The notes under the pieces: model-generated
What the model saw: the letters and a program-made list of their open reading frames with translations, nothing else
Database searches by the model: none
What the model was told of the DNA's origin: nothing
IMG/VR virus record: IMGVR_UViG_3300030090_001544
Span: 1 to 33,049 of that record
DNA: 33,049 nucleotides
Direction: 5' to 3' (one strand)
Origin: a virus
Made by a program: the position numbers and the translations under genes
Shown here: piece after piece, positions 23,243-29,211 of the stretch
Position numbering within the stretch: the stretch's first letter is position 1
How the letters are laid out: each line of letters opens with the position of its first letter

Positions 23243-23446
23243 ATGACGTTATCTGAGTATCTAAAAGCAAAGAAGATCAGCCAGGCCAAGTTCGCTTACA
23301 GGTGTAACTTGTCACGCGCCACTATCTGCCGGATACTCGACGGCAGTAGGTATCCGTCACCGGAAACCATGCGGCGTATTTTTCTAGCAACAGATGGCGA
23401 GGTGAAACCAAATGACTTTTTTACCGAAAAAATGCGAGGAATGTAA
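23243..23446 (+). CDS. XRE-family helix-turn-helix repressor-like protein
   Basis: A 67-residue protein consisting mostly of one HTH domain: helix 2-3 (ISQAKFAYRCNLSRATICRI) with the recognition helix SRATICRILDGSRYPSPETM. It then ends FFTEKMRGM. It lacks an extra dimerisation or peptidase domain, so it resembles Cro or a minimal repressor. It is divergent from the early operon and sits on an operator-like dyad, so it probably represses that operon and itself. A phage without an integrase could still use it as a timer. Confidence 0.82.
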   Translation: MTLSEYLKAKKISQAKFAYRCNLSRATICRILDGSRYPSPETMRRIFLATDGEVKPNDFFTEKMRGM

Positions 23447-23600
23447 CGGCTCTGGCTGGGTGCGTATAGCATCAAGCTGGGATGAGGGTGATGTTGTGCC
23501 TGATCTTTGCCCTGACTGTGATGGCACTGGTGAGTTTTACCTACAGCGTCCTGAGTTTTTCCAAGAAGGTGACACAGATGCGCAGGGTGCTTTGAAGTGA
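23412..23600 (+). CDS. DnaJ-type zinc-finger small protein
   Basis: A 62-residue protein with two CxxCxGxG motifs (CEECNGSG at residues 8-15 and CPDCDGTG near 33-40), the repeat found in the DnaJ cysteine-rich domain. Two such motifs can bind one zinc ion. The remainder is acidic (FFQEGDTDAQGA). Similar proteins are common phage accessory genes with unknown targets. It overlaps the repressor gene by 35 bases in another frame and the nuclease gene by four (GTGA). Confidence 0.7.
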   Translation: MTFLPKKCEECNGSGWVRIASSWDEGDVVPDLCPDCDGTGEFYLQRPEFFQEGDTDAQGALK

Positions 23601-23989
23601 GTCGCATGTCGCGCAACAAAGGCTCTGCCTTTGAAAGATGGTGTTGCAATGAAATTAAGGACCATCTTGGTTACGAGAATGTTCGCAGGAACCTTTCTCA
23701 ATATCAGGAAAAGGGCGGCGCAGATATCCTGATCCCGCACTGGTCTATCGAATGTAAACGCTACGCCAAAGGCCCTGTGGGCGGCTCTGACGCCATGTGG
23801 GCGCAAGCTGTGGACTCTGCTGCCCTGCACAGGCTGTCGCCTTGTCTGATCGTAAAATATGACAGGCAGGAGCCAACCTGCCGCCTGTTTCTCTCCAGCG
23901 TAAACCCTGAGTTTACTGGTAGTGACGCAACGGTTCTCGTTTCTCTGCCGACTTGGTTCTATATCGTGCGCGAGGCTATCCCGTTCTGA
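23597..23989 (+). CDS. Holliday-junction-resolvase-like PD-(D/E)XK nuclease
   Basis: A 130-residue protein. The active site is Glu13 (AFERW), Asp43 (KGGADILIP) and Glu52-x-Lys54 (SIECKRY), the classic E...GGxD...ExK arrangement of Hjc-type resolvases and related phage nucleases. The GTG at 23597 overlaps the preceding TGA; the ATG at 23606 is an alternative that drops only three residues. It probably cuts branched recombination intermediates and complements the ERF-type annealing protein. Confidence 0.78.
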   Translation: MSRMSRNKGSAFERWCCNEIKDHLGYENVRRNLSQYQEKGGADILIPHWSIECKRYAKGPVGGSDAMWAQAVDSAALHRLSPCLIVKYDRQEPTCRLFLSSVNPEFTGSDATVLVSLPTWFYIVREAIPF

Positions 23990-24198
23990 GGGTTGCGTGT
24001 CAACACGATCCATGATATTTAAGATTTGTTCTTAGCATTTGCCGTGCAGCAAACGGCGGCATTGCCTAGTAAGCAGCGCAATGCATCATGCTTTCCTTTT
24101 ATTTATATAAAAAAGGCATGGCTGAGTGCATCGCATAGCAGGCATTGCTTAGGATCATTGCCGCGCAGCATTGCTAGACGATTTTCCTCCCTAAACTA
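23990..24198. other. noncoding region with GCATTGC repeats, candidate replication origin
   Basis: No gene is visible. The region holds CGTGT-CA-ACACG (23996-24007), a hairpin GCCGT/ACGGC (24041-24057), an AT-rich palindromic stretch (about 24093-24116, CCTTTT with AAAAGG) and four copies of GCATTGC (24059-24065, 24142-24148, 24168-24174, and inverted at 24078-24084). Short iterons next to an AT-rich segment are typical of origins. The 13-base word CGCGCAGCATTGC (24162-24174) recurs at 27394-27406. Confidence 0.45.
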
Positions 24199-24218
24199 AG
24201 AGGGGCTTTCGCCCCTCT
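24199..24218. terminator. strong hairpin terminator between convergent genes
   Basis: AGAGGGGC pairs with GCCCCTCT, an 8-bp stem with a TTTC loop, followed on the plus strand by TCTCTTTTACTT. It lies between the plus resolvase gene and the minus HNH gene, so it can end plus transcription and, in the other sense, the minus operon. A second palindrome, CTTTTAC-TTA-GTAAAAG, is at 24221-24237. Confidence 0.75.
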
Positions 24219-24223
24219 CTCTT

Positions 24224-24625
24224 TTACTTAGTAAAAGACAGTTTGCTGCCTTTCCAGTGATAGTGATGCTTGGCGTGGCAGTTGTGGCACAACACAAAAC
24301 ATTTCTTCAGTTCTTCCACAATCGTTGCCCACTTGTAATGTGTGGCACTGCCAATGTTGAACAGCTTGTTTGTCTTGTGGTGGTGAAAGCACAGACTAGC
24401 AGGGTGTTTCTCGCCACATTTGCAGCAACCATGTGCTGCCTTGGCAAGGTCTAAATAGGCTTGTCGTCTAATTCTAATTTGCTTGTTGTCCACAGTGATG
24501 CGTTTCTTGCAGCGTGCAAACACCTCTGGTGATCGCCAATCCTCGCCGTTCTTGGACTTCTTGTTGTAGCCCCAGAATATCTTGCCATCCTCTCGCACGT
24601 CGCCGTGCTGTAGTTTTCTAAGCAT
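24224..24625 (-). CDS. HNH endonuclease
   Basis: A 133-residue protein. A zinc site of two Cys pairs (Cys67/68 and Cys70, then Cys113-x2-Cys116) surrounds the HNH motif: FHHHKTNKLFNIG (residues 80-92) with the histidine pair, then FVLCHNCHAKHH (110-121) with the Asn-Cys-His. The N-terminal part (KIFWGYNKKSKNGEDW) resembles the short phage HNH proteins with an extra basic domain. It could be a homing endonuclease-type or packaging-associated nuclease. It is the last gene of the second minus operon. The leader AAAGGATCAAACA precedes the ATG. Confidence 0.8.
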   Translation of the reverse strand: MLRKLQHGDVREDGKIFWGYNKKSKNGEDWRSPEVFARCKKRITVDNKQIRIRRQAYLDLAKAAHGCCKCGEKHPASLCFHHHKTNKLFNIGSATHYKWATIVEELKKCFVLCHNCHAKHHYHWKGSKLSFTK

Positions 24626-24643
24626 TGTTTGATCCTTTCTCTT

Positions 24644-24871
24644 TTACTTTTTGCGCCACACACGCCAACCGATTCTTGGCACCTTGCGCATGGTAGCAGC
24701 TTGATTTCCATGATAATGACGGATGCTATCCTTCAGTTTGCTGGCTTCCTGTTCTGTCTGGAATAGCACAGACTCACCGGCACGCATCTTGATGGCTAAG
24801 TCACCTGACCAAGATCGAGGTCGCCCGATTGGAATCGGAACTGTGGTGTCAATCTCTACAACTCTTTTCAT
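24644..24871 (-). CDS. small basic protein of a phage family, unknown
   Basis: A 75-residue protein with the core AIKMRAGESVLFQTEQEASK and LKDSIRHYHGNQAATMRKVP, then GWRVWRKK. I recall this pattern in many small phage proteins of unknown role. It may form a helix pair plus a wing. The leader AAAGGACCAG (a variant of the AAGGATCAG motif) is upstream of the ATG, which overlaps the stop of the preceding gene (ATGA). Confidence 0.6.
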   Translation of the reverse strand: MKRVVEIDTTVPIPIGRPRSWSGDLAIKMRAGESVLFQTEQEASKLKDSIRHYHGNQAATMRKVPRIGWRVWRKK

Positions 24872-25068
24872 ATATCTGGTCCTTTCTCTGCTACCAGCTT
24901 GTCATAGACGCGCTGTGACTTCAGCAACAGTGCTACAGGTTGCGGCACTTTGCGCTTGCCGCTTTCGTAGTACCAGATGGCCTGCTCACTCACTCCGATG
25001 CGCTGTGCCATTGCTTTGATGGTAAGCCCTAGCCTCTGCCTTTCGGCTTTGAATTGTTCCGCTGTCAT
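24868..25068 (-). CDS. XRE-family helix-turn-helix protein
   Basis: A 66-residue protein with a clear HTH: RQRLGLTIKAMAQRIGVSEQ, then AIWYYESGKRKVPQPVALLL, the WYYESGKR turn being characteristic of XRE proteins. It is a likely transcription regulator. Its leader (AAAGGGAACATAGC) differs from that of its neighbours. The hairpin at 25090-25125 lies just upstream and could control this gene and those after it. Confidence 0.82.
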   Translation of the reverse strand: MTAEQFKAERQRLGLTIKAMAQRIGVSEQAIWYYESGKRKVPQPVALLLKSQRVYDKLVAEKGPDI

Positions 25069-25089
25069 GCTATGTTCCCTTTGCTAGTG

Positions 25090-25125
25090 AAGGCAGGGGG
25101 CTTGCTGATCCTTTCCCCCTGCCTT
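25090..25125. terminator. long hairpin with the leader motif in its loop
   Basis: AAGGCAGGGGG (25090-25100) pairs perfectly with CCCCCTGCCTT (25115-25125) around a 14-base loop. A run of four T and a pyrimidine tract follow on the plus strand. On the minus strand, the direction of the genes, the loop contains AAAGGATCAG, the very motif that precedes the ATGs of this operon. It could be an attenuator or processing site within the operon. Confidence 0.65.
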
Positions 25126-25132
25126 TTCTCTT

Positions 25133-25378
25133 TCATGTGTCGATCTCTTGACCGGCTTTTGCCTTGTCAATAATCGTTTCCATTGAAAACCCGCACACAT
25201 GCGTCAAGACGCTATCCACAACCTCGCGGTATTCGTCGCCTTCAAGGTCATGCCACCTTGCCTCGTCAGCGTCTAAATATTTAGACACTAGTCGCCCAAA
25301 GTACCTGACAGGCTCCTCGTCGATCTGTATGGCTTTTGCGAATTGCTCATAGGCAAAGGTCTTTTGATCTTCAGTCAT
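25133..25378 (-). CDS. small acidic helical protein, unknown
   Basis: An 81-residue protein from the ATG at 25378, preceded by AGAAAGGATCAGAGA. The sequence (KTFAYEQFAKAIQIDEEPVR, then KYLDADEARWHDLEGDEYRE, VCGFSMETIIDKAKAGQEID) is acidic and helical. No domain recognised. The gene is in the middle of the second minus operon. Confidence 0.58.
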   Translation of the reverse strand: MTEDQKTFAYEQFAKAIQIDEEPVRYFGRLVSKYLDADEARWHDLEGDEYREVVDSVLTHVCGFSMETIIDKAKAGQEIDT

Positions 25379-25397
25379 TTCTCTGATCCTTTCTCTG

Positions 25398-25601
25398 TCA
25401 GCACCAGTGGTCGGTGCCTGTTGTGATGGGGCCAATCCCCGCGCTGTGCGTCGTGTCGTGTTCCAGTAGCTCGGCGTAGCGTTGCCGTGCCTCTGTCTCG
25501 GTCTCGCAGACCTCCCAATGATCATAGAGGAAAACACCCTCTGCCCATTGCTGGCACTGCTCACCAGTGCCGCGCCGCTCTGTATAGAAGACAACCCACA
25601 T
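25398..25601 (-). CDS. small protein of unknown function
   Basis: A 67-residue frame from the ATG at 25601 (the GTG at 25613 lies inside the upstream gene). It starts MWVVFYTERRGTGEQCQQWA and ends HSAGIGPITTGTDHWC. Two bases separate it from the stop of the upstream membrane protein gene, so it is probably translated by coupling. The ribosome site is weak (GTGGCG). The function is unknown. Confidence 0.5.
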   Translation of the reverse strand: MWVVFYTERRGTGEQCQQWAEGVFLYDHWEVCETETEARQRYAELLEHDTTHSAGIGPITTGTDHWC

Positions 25602-25603
25602 GA

Positions 25604-25723
25604 CTAGCGCCACAACGTCGGGTCGGGGAAGATCAGCACCATAACGACGACGACAAGCGCCATTGCTACGAAAAACAACAGGGTGTTAAATATCTCGCGC
25701 ACCCAGAACCACAGGTCGTTCAT
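25604..25723 (-). CDS. tiny single-pass membrane protein
   Basis: A 39-residue frame from the ATG at 25723 with GGGGGCAGAG upstream. It is MNDLWFWVREIFNTLLFFVA, then MALVVVVMVLIFPDPTLWR: one hydrophobic helix of about 20 residues followed by a short polar end. It could be a small inner membrane protein. The following ATG lies two bases after its stop. It is supported by its ribosome site, its composition and the tight spacing. Confidence 0.5.
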   Translation of the reverse strand: MNDLWFWVREIFNTLLFFVAMALVVVVMVLIFPDPTLWR

Positions 25724-25734
25724 TGCTCTGCCCC

Positions 25735-25950
25735 CTAGTAGTTGATGCCGACAATGCGCTGCCGACCGCTTTTGGTTGTCTCAATCTCAACATCGACGCT
25801 GCGACCTTCCATGCCAGCATGGATGATATATGCGTCTGATATGTTGGCTTTAGTGCGCACCGCTTGGCCTGTTGTGAATGTGATTTCAAAAGCCGGGTTG
25901 CCCATGCTGGAATTAGCCAGCCGCTTGATGGTCTTGATTGTCTTTCTCAT
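25735..25950 (-). CDS. small beta-rich protein, unknown
   Basis: A 71-residue protein (MRKTIKTIKRLANSSMGNPA, then FEITFTTGQAVRTKANISDA and VEIETTKSGRQRIVGINY) with alternating strands, perhaps a small beta barrel. GAGGG lies eight bases before the ATG. Its start and the stop of the preceding gene share one base. The function is not recognised. Confidence 0.58.
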   Translation of the reverse strand: MRKTIKTIKRLANSSMGNPAFEITFTTGQAVRTKANISDAYIIHAGMEGRSVDVEIETTKSGRQRIVGINY

Positions 25951-26252
25951 TAGTCTGCCCTCACCAGCATAAGTTCAAAATGCTCTTCCTCGCACAGGAT
26001 CGCCATGTTCAAACGGTCCATGACGCTGAACATCTGGTGCCATTTGCCATTGCCGCAGAAATCCTTGTGGTATTTCTTGGCGGCGTTGTTGGCGAAATAT
26101 GTCCACAGCTTTACCGCTTTGTTGCGGTCATAGGTGCCAGCATCAAAACGCTTTTGCAGGTTCTTCTCTATGCTCTCGCGTTGCTGTTGGTACAGGACGC
26201 CGTCATTGATTGCGAACAGATACAGTTCGCGGGTTTCGTGTGAGTGTTCCAT
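25950..26252 (-). CDS. small helical protein, unknown
   Basis: A 100-residue protein with leader AAAAAGGATCAGATC before the ATG. It is helical and mixed-charged (VLYQQQRESIEKNLQKRFDA, YDRNKAVKLWTYFANNAAKK, FCGNGKWHQMFSVMDRLNMA) and ends EEEHFELMLVRAD. It has no known domain. It is part of the operon with repeated leaders. Confidence 0.6.
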   Translation of the reverse strand: MEHSHETRELYLFAINDGVLYQQQRESIEKNLQKRFDAGTYDRNKAVKLWTYFANNAAKKYHKDFCGNGKWHQMFSVMDRLNMAILCEEEHFELMLVRAD

Positions 26253-26348
26253 GATCTGATCCTTTTTTGTTATGGGTTGCTGATGGGCCTCATCAGTGCC
26301 GGCATCACCGGTCAGACATAGCGCGACGTTGCCGCGCCATGTTTCGGC

Positions 26349-26570
26349 CTATGCCAGCGTGAAATCTGCCAGCGTGCGGGTGTTGTTGTAACGTCTGGCA
26401 CGCTTGCCCCATTCCAGCCATTCGGCATAATAACAATGGGTATGTGCTTCTAAAGCGTGCTTGCCGTCCTGATCGACAAAGACGCGACGATCCGTTTCGG
26501 TAAGCGGATGTTGTTCAACGTATCCGCTGCTGCCGTCAAACGCGATTGCGTGTTTAACTTCTATTTTCAT
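26349..26570 (-). CDS. small protein of unknown function
   Basis: A 73-residue protein from the ATG at 26570, selected because AAGAAAGGATCAGATC directly precedes it (a frame start at 26621 would lie inside the upstream gene). Sequence: MKIEVKHAIAFDGSSGYVEQ, then DRRVFVDQDGKHALEAHTHC and YYAEWLEWGKRARRYN. It has no known domain. Confidence 0.58.
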   Translation of the reverse strand: MKIEVKHAIAFDGSSGYVEQHPLTETDRRVFVDQDGKHALEAHTHCYYAEWLEWGKRARRYNNTRTLADFTLA

Positions 26571-26584
26571 GATCTGATCCTTTC

Positions 26585-26815
26585 TTATTTCCAAAAGCGC
26601 GTGCCGTAGGTGGCAAAGCAAAAGACAAAGCCCACCATGCTAACAATTGAAAGCACGATAGACGTTTGAGTAAGCCAATTATCGCCGCCGACATGCAGAG
26701 CAAAGATGCCAAGCACAAGCCAAAAGAACGACATAAACAGGGAAGAGGCCATAAATACGCCGCAGTCAAACTTGGCAGCGCGTGAATGGTAAGCGTCTAA
26801 GTCATAGCGTTTCAT
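26585..26815 (-). CDS. small membrane protein with two helices
   Basis: A 76-residue protein with leader CAAAGGATCAGACAA. After a polar start (MKRYDLDAYHSRAAKFDCGV) come two hydrophobic helices (FMASSLFMSFFWLVLGIFAL and about SIVLSIVSMVGFVFCFATYG) and a short C-terminal tail (TRFWK). It may act at the inner membrane in early infection, for example in exclusion of other phages, but this is a guess. Confidence 0.58.
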   Translation of the reverse strand: MKRYDLDAYHSRAAKFDCGVFMASSLFMSFFWLVLGIFALHVGGDNWLTQTSIVLSIVSMVGFVFCFATYGTRFWK

Positions 26816-26838
26816 TTGTCTGATCCTTTGTTTGATTT

Positions 26839-27168
26839 CTAGTAACTACGCTCAGCGCCGCCTTCTGCACGCCATGTAGCACACTCATCGTAAAACGCGC
26901 GGTCGTCGTGGTATTGCTCATAAGCAATAATAAATTGATCCTCTGCCGCTGTGTGAAGCGATAGAACAAGCGGGAAGGCGGTGGCGGACTCAATGTCCGA
27001 GATGATCACCTCAATGTCTTCCTGAATACGGTTATAGGCCGACACGCGTATTTCCTGATCTTCACCAAACATCGGGTTGTGCATGTCATGGTAATTGTCG
27101 GCCATGCCGTGCAATGCTTCGATGATGCCTTGTGCTTCGGCTTTCGTTTGAATTGCTGGTATATTCAT
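26839..27168 (-). CDS. first gene of the second minus operon, unknown acidic protein
   Basis: A 109-residue protein from the ATG at 27168 with leader GCGAAGGATCAGAACA. It is acidic and helical (MNIPAIQTKAEAQGIIEALH, RIQEDIEVIISDIESATAFP, FIIAYEQYHDDRAFYDECAT). It is the gene nearest to the sigma70-type promoter at 27204-27232, so it would be the first and probably strongest expressed early product. No family recognised. Confidence 0.62.
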   Translation of the reverse strand: MNIPAIQTKAEAQGIIEALHGMADNYHDMHNPMFGEDQEIRVSAYNRIQEDIEVIISDIESATAFPLVLSLHTAAEDQFIIAYEQYHDDRAFYDECATWRAEGGAERSY

Positions 27169-27203
27169 TGTTCTGATCCTTCGCAAAAATTGATAGAAAC
27201 TCC

Positions 27204-27232
27204 GTAATAACCATTGGCTAGTATACTGTCAA
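27204..27232 (-). promoter_or_regulatory. sigma70-type promoter of the second minus operon
   Basis: On the minus strand the -35 box is TTGACA (27232-27227, a perfect consensus) and the -10 box is TATTAC (27209-27204), 17 bases apart. Transcription would begin about 29 bases before the ATG at 27168. The -35 overlaps TGTTGAC, one of the shared repressor-like sites. It is well placed to be an early promoter used by host RNA polymerase. Confidence 0.7.
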
Positions 27233-27536
27233 CAAGAAAAATGATATTTGAGAAATATGCTTTGCACGGCACAGCACAGCACAGCACCGCACAGGCTCCT
27301 ATATATATGTGTTAGCCAAGGCATCCGAACTCCTGTCTGACATGCGCTGAACTCCTGTCTGATATATCTCAGCACGCACAGCATAGACAGAGACGCGCAG
27401 CATTGCCGGTGCAGCATTGCAGCGCCGCGACGCTGGCTGGTGCAGGGGGGGTCAAGACGAAGGCATGCCACCCGTGAGCCGACGCCGAGCTGTATATATG
27501 TTAATTGACCCTTACCCACACACAGCCGGAGGAGAC
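27233..27536. other. noncoding region before terminase with repeats
   Basis: No plausible gene. It contains a GC-rich run with ACAGC repeated three times (27271-27285), two direct copies of GAACTCCTGTCTGA (27327-27340 and 27349-27362, period 22), GCATTGC at 27400-27406 and 27414-27420, two TATATATG stretches (about 27300 and 27493) and the ribosome site of the small terminase gene. It may hold a replication origin, packaging site or late promoter, but no clear consensus promoter is visible on the plus strand. Confidence 0.5.
27327..27362. repeat. direct repeat of 14 bases, 22-base period
   Basis: GAACTCCTGTCTGA occurs twice with CATGCGCT between the copies. A 22-base period places both copies on the same face of the DNA helix, as for paired binding sites of a regulator or for iterons. 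Confidence 0.75.
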
Positions 27537-27926
27537 ATGGCTAGGCTAACCCAGAGCAAGGCAGAGGCAGTTGCATCGTTGGTGATGGACGGTCACAGTC
27601 TTGTGAGTGCTTGTAGGCAGGCGAAGATCAGTAGGTCGTCGTTGTATGCCAAGATGCAGGATGATGTTGAGTTAGGTAATCTTATCCGCAGGGCGCAGCA
27701 GCAGAGTGCTGAGAAGGCGTTAGAGGATGTAGAGGTTATGTATCAGGATCAGCTTCATGGTAAGAAGAAGTATGATCCGAATGTGTTGCGGGATTATGCC
27801 CTGCATGTGCGTTGGAAGGTCGGCAAGGTCATGCCGGATCAGTATGGTGATGCGAAGAACCGTGCTGGTGTAGAGGTGAGTGACGGCACCGTGCGCATTG
27901 TTTGGGAAAGCGATGCTGCAAGTTAA
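27537..27926 (+). CDS. terminase small subunit
   Basis: A 129-residue protein from the ATG at 27537, chosen because GGAGGAG directly precedes it. An N-terminal HTH-like region (QSKAEAVASLVMDGHSLVSA, then CRQAKISRSSLYAKMQDDVE) binds DNA. A helical part follows (QQQSAEKALEDVEVMYQDQL, then VLRDYALHVRWKVGKVMPDQ), as in Sf6-type small terminases. It should recognise the genome for packaging and bind the large subunit, encoded next with a 14-base overlap. It starts the late plus-strand block. Confidence 0.83.
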   Translation: MARLTQSKAEAVASLVMDGHSLVSACRQAKISRSSLYAKMQDDVELGNLIRRAQQQSAEKALEDVEVMYQDQLHGKKKYDPNVLRDYALHVRWKVGKVMPDQYGDAKNRAGVEVSDGTVRIVWESDAAS

Positions 27927-29202
27927 GATTCCTTACAAGCCAAGAGAGTTACAAGCTGAGATGCACACCAGCGTGAAGCGTTGGAACGTGCTTGTAATGC
28001 ACCGCCGCTTTGGTAAGACGGTTTGGGCAGTCAATCATCTGATAAAGTATGCACTGACTTGTGAGCTACCCAGGCCACGGGTTGCGTTTATTGCGCCCAC
28101 CTTTACGCAGGCGAAGCGTATTGCTTGGGATTATGTAAAGTATTATGCGTCTGTGATTCCTAGCGTTAGTTTCAATGAGACTGAACTGCGTGTAGACTTT
28201 CCTAATGGTGGCAGGCTGATGCTTTTGTCTGCCGAAAATCCAGATAGTTTGAGAGGTATCTACCTTGATCTATGTGTATTCGATGAGTTTGGCATGCAAA
28301 ATCCCAGGGTGTGGGGGGAGGTTGTACGTCCTGCCTTGTCTGATAGGGAGGGTGCGGCTGTATTTTTAGGCACCCCAGCAGGCCATAATCATTTTTTTGA
28401 TTTATTGGAACAGGCCAAGTCAGAGACGGCGAGTGGTTCTGACCAGTGGTATCACAAGGTTGTGAAGGCGTCTGAGAGCAATCTTGTAAAGGCAGAAGAG
28501 CTTGAGGCTGCGCAAGCGCAGATGACGCCGGAACAATACGAGCAGGAGTACGAGTGTTCATTCACCGCTGCGATTATCGGAGCCTACTATGCAAAGCTGC
28601 TGGTTGATGCCGAAGATAGTGGAAGGGTTACAAGGACTCCATATGATCCTGCTTATCCTGTGCATACCGCATGGGATTTGGGTATAAACGACAGCACAGC
28701 TATCTGGTTTGCGCAGGTCTTTCGTGGTGGTGCGGTAAATATCATCGACTACTATGAAAGTTCTGGCGTTGGTCTTGACCATTACGCAGACATTCTCAAG
28801 CAAAAAGATTATCACTATGGCGACCACTTGGCGCCGCATGATATTGAAGTGCGGGAGTTGGGGTCTGGTAAAAGTCGTCTGGAGACTGCATACTCGCTAG
28901 GCATACGTTTTCGTGTTATACCGAAAATGAAAGTTGCCGATGGCATCAATGCAGCTAGGCTGCTGATACCTAAATGCTGCTTTGACAGAGATAGGTGTAA
29001 GGATGGATTGGAAATGCTCAGACAGTATCGTCAGGATTGGGACGATAAAAGAAAGGTATTTCGCGATCATCCAAGGCATGATTACACATCTCATTGTGCG
29101 GATGCGTTTAGGTATCTGGCTGTTGGGCTGGAAAACAGGGCAAGTGTTGGACGCCCTTCACAGCAAACTGCGCTTAGTGAATACAATCCTTTCCAGATTT
29201 AG
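27913..29202 (+). CDS. terminase large subunit
   Basis: A 429-residue packaging motor from the ATG at 27913. ATPase: Walker A-like HRRFGKT at residues 30-36, Walker B LCVFDE with Asp124-Glu125, and the coupling-type motif LGTPAGHNHF. Nuclease: an RNase H-like fold with HTAWDLGINDSTAIWF near residue 245 and the late Asp in SHCADAFRYLAVGL. Both domains are complete. It pumps DNA into the head and cuts concatemers. The upstream extension of the frame (from 27880) lies inside the small subunit gene and has no ribosome site. Confidence 0.93.
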   Translation: MLQVKIPYKPRELQAEMHTSVKRWNVLVMHRRFGKTVWAVNHLIKYALTCELPRPRVAFIAPTFTQAKRIAWDYVKYYASVIPSVSFNETELRVDFPNGGRLMLLSAENPDSLRGIYLDLCVFDEFGMQNPRVWGEVVRPALSDREGAAVFLGTPAGHNHFFDLLEQAKSETASGSDQWYHKVVKASESNLVKAEELEAAQAQMTPEQYEQEYECSFTAAIIGAYYAKLLVDAEDSGRVTRTPYDPAYPVHTAWDLGINDSTAIWFAQVFRGGAVNIIDYYESSGVGLDHYADILKQKDYHYGDHLAPHDIEVRELGSGKSRLETAYSLGIRFRVIPKMKVADGINAARLLIPKCCFDRDRCKDGLEMLRQYRQDWDDKRKVFRDHPRHDYTSHCADAFRYLAVGLENRASVGRPSQQTALSEYNPFQI

Positions 29203-29211
29203 GAGATAGCT

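Noticed and set aside
23990-24198. tRNA or small-RNA gene in the gap
   Set aside because: Hairpins are present but no cloverleaf, T-arm consensus or promoter with a terminator of matching orientation could be traced, so I list it only as repeat-rich noncoding DNA.
27264-27293. CRISPR-like or tandem repeat array (CACAGC repeats)
   Set aside because: Only three short ACAGC copies without spacers. It is simple-sequence DNA, not a CRISPR array.
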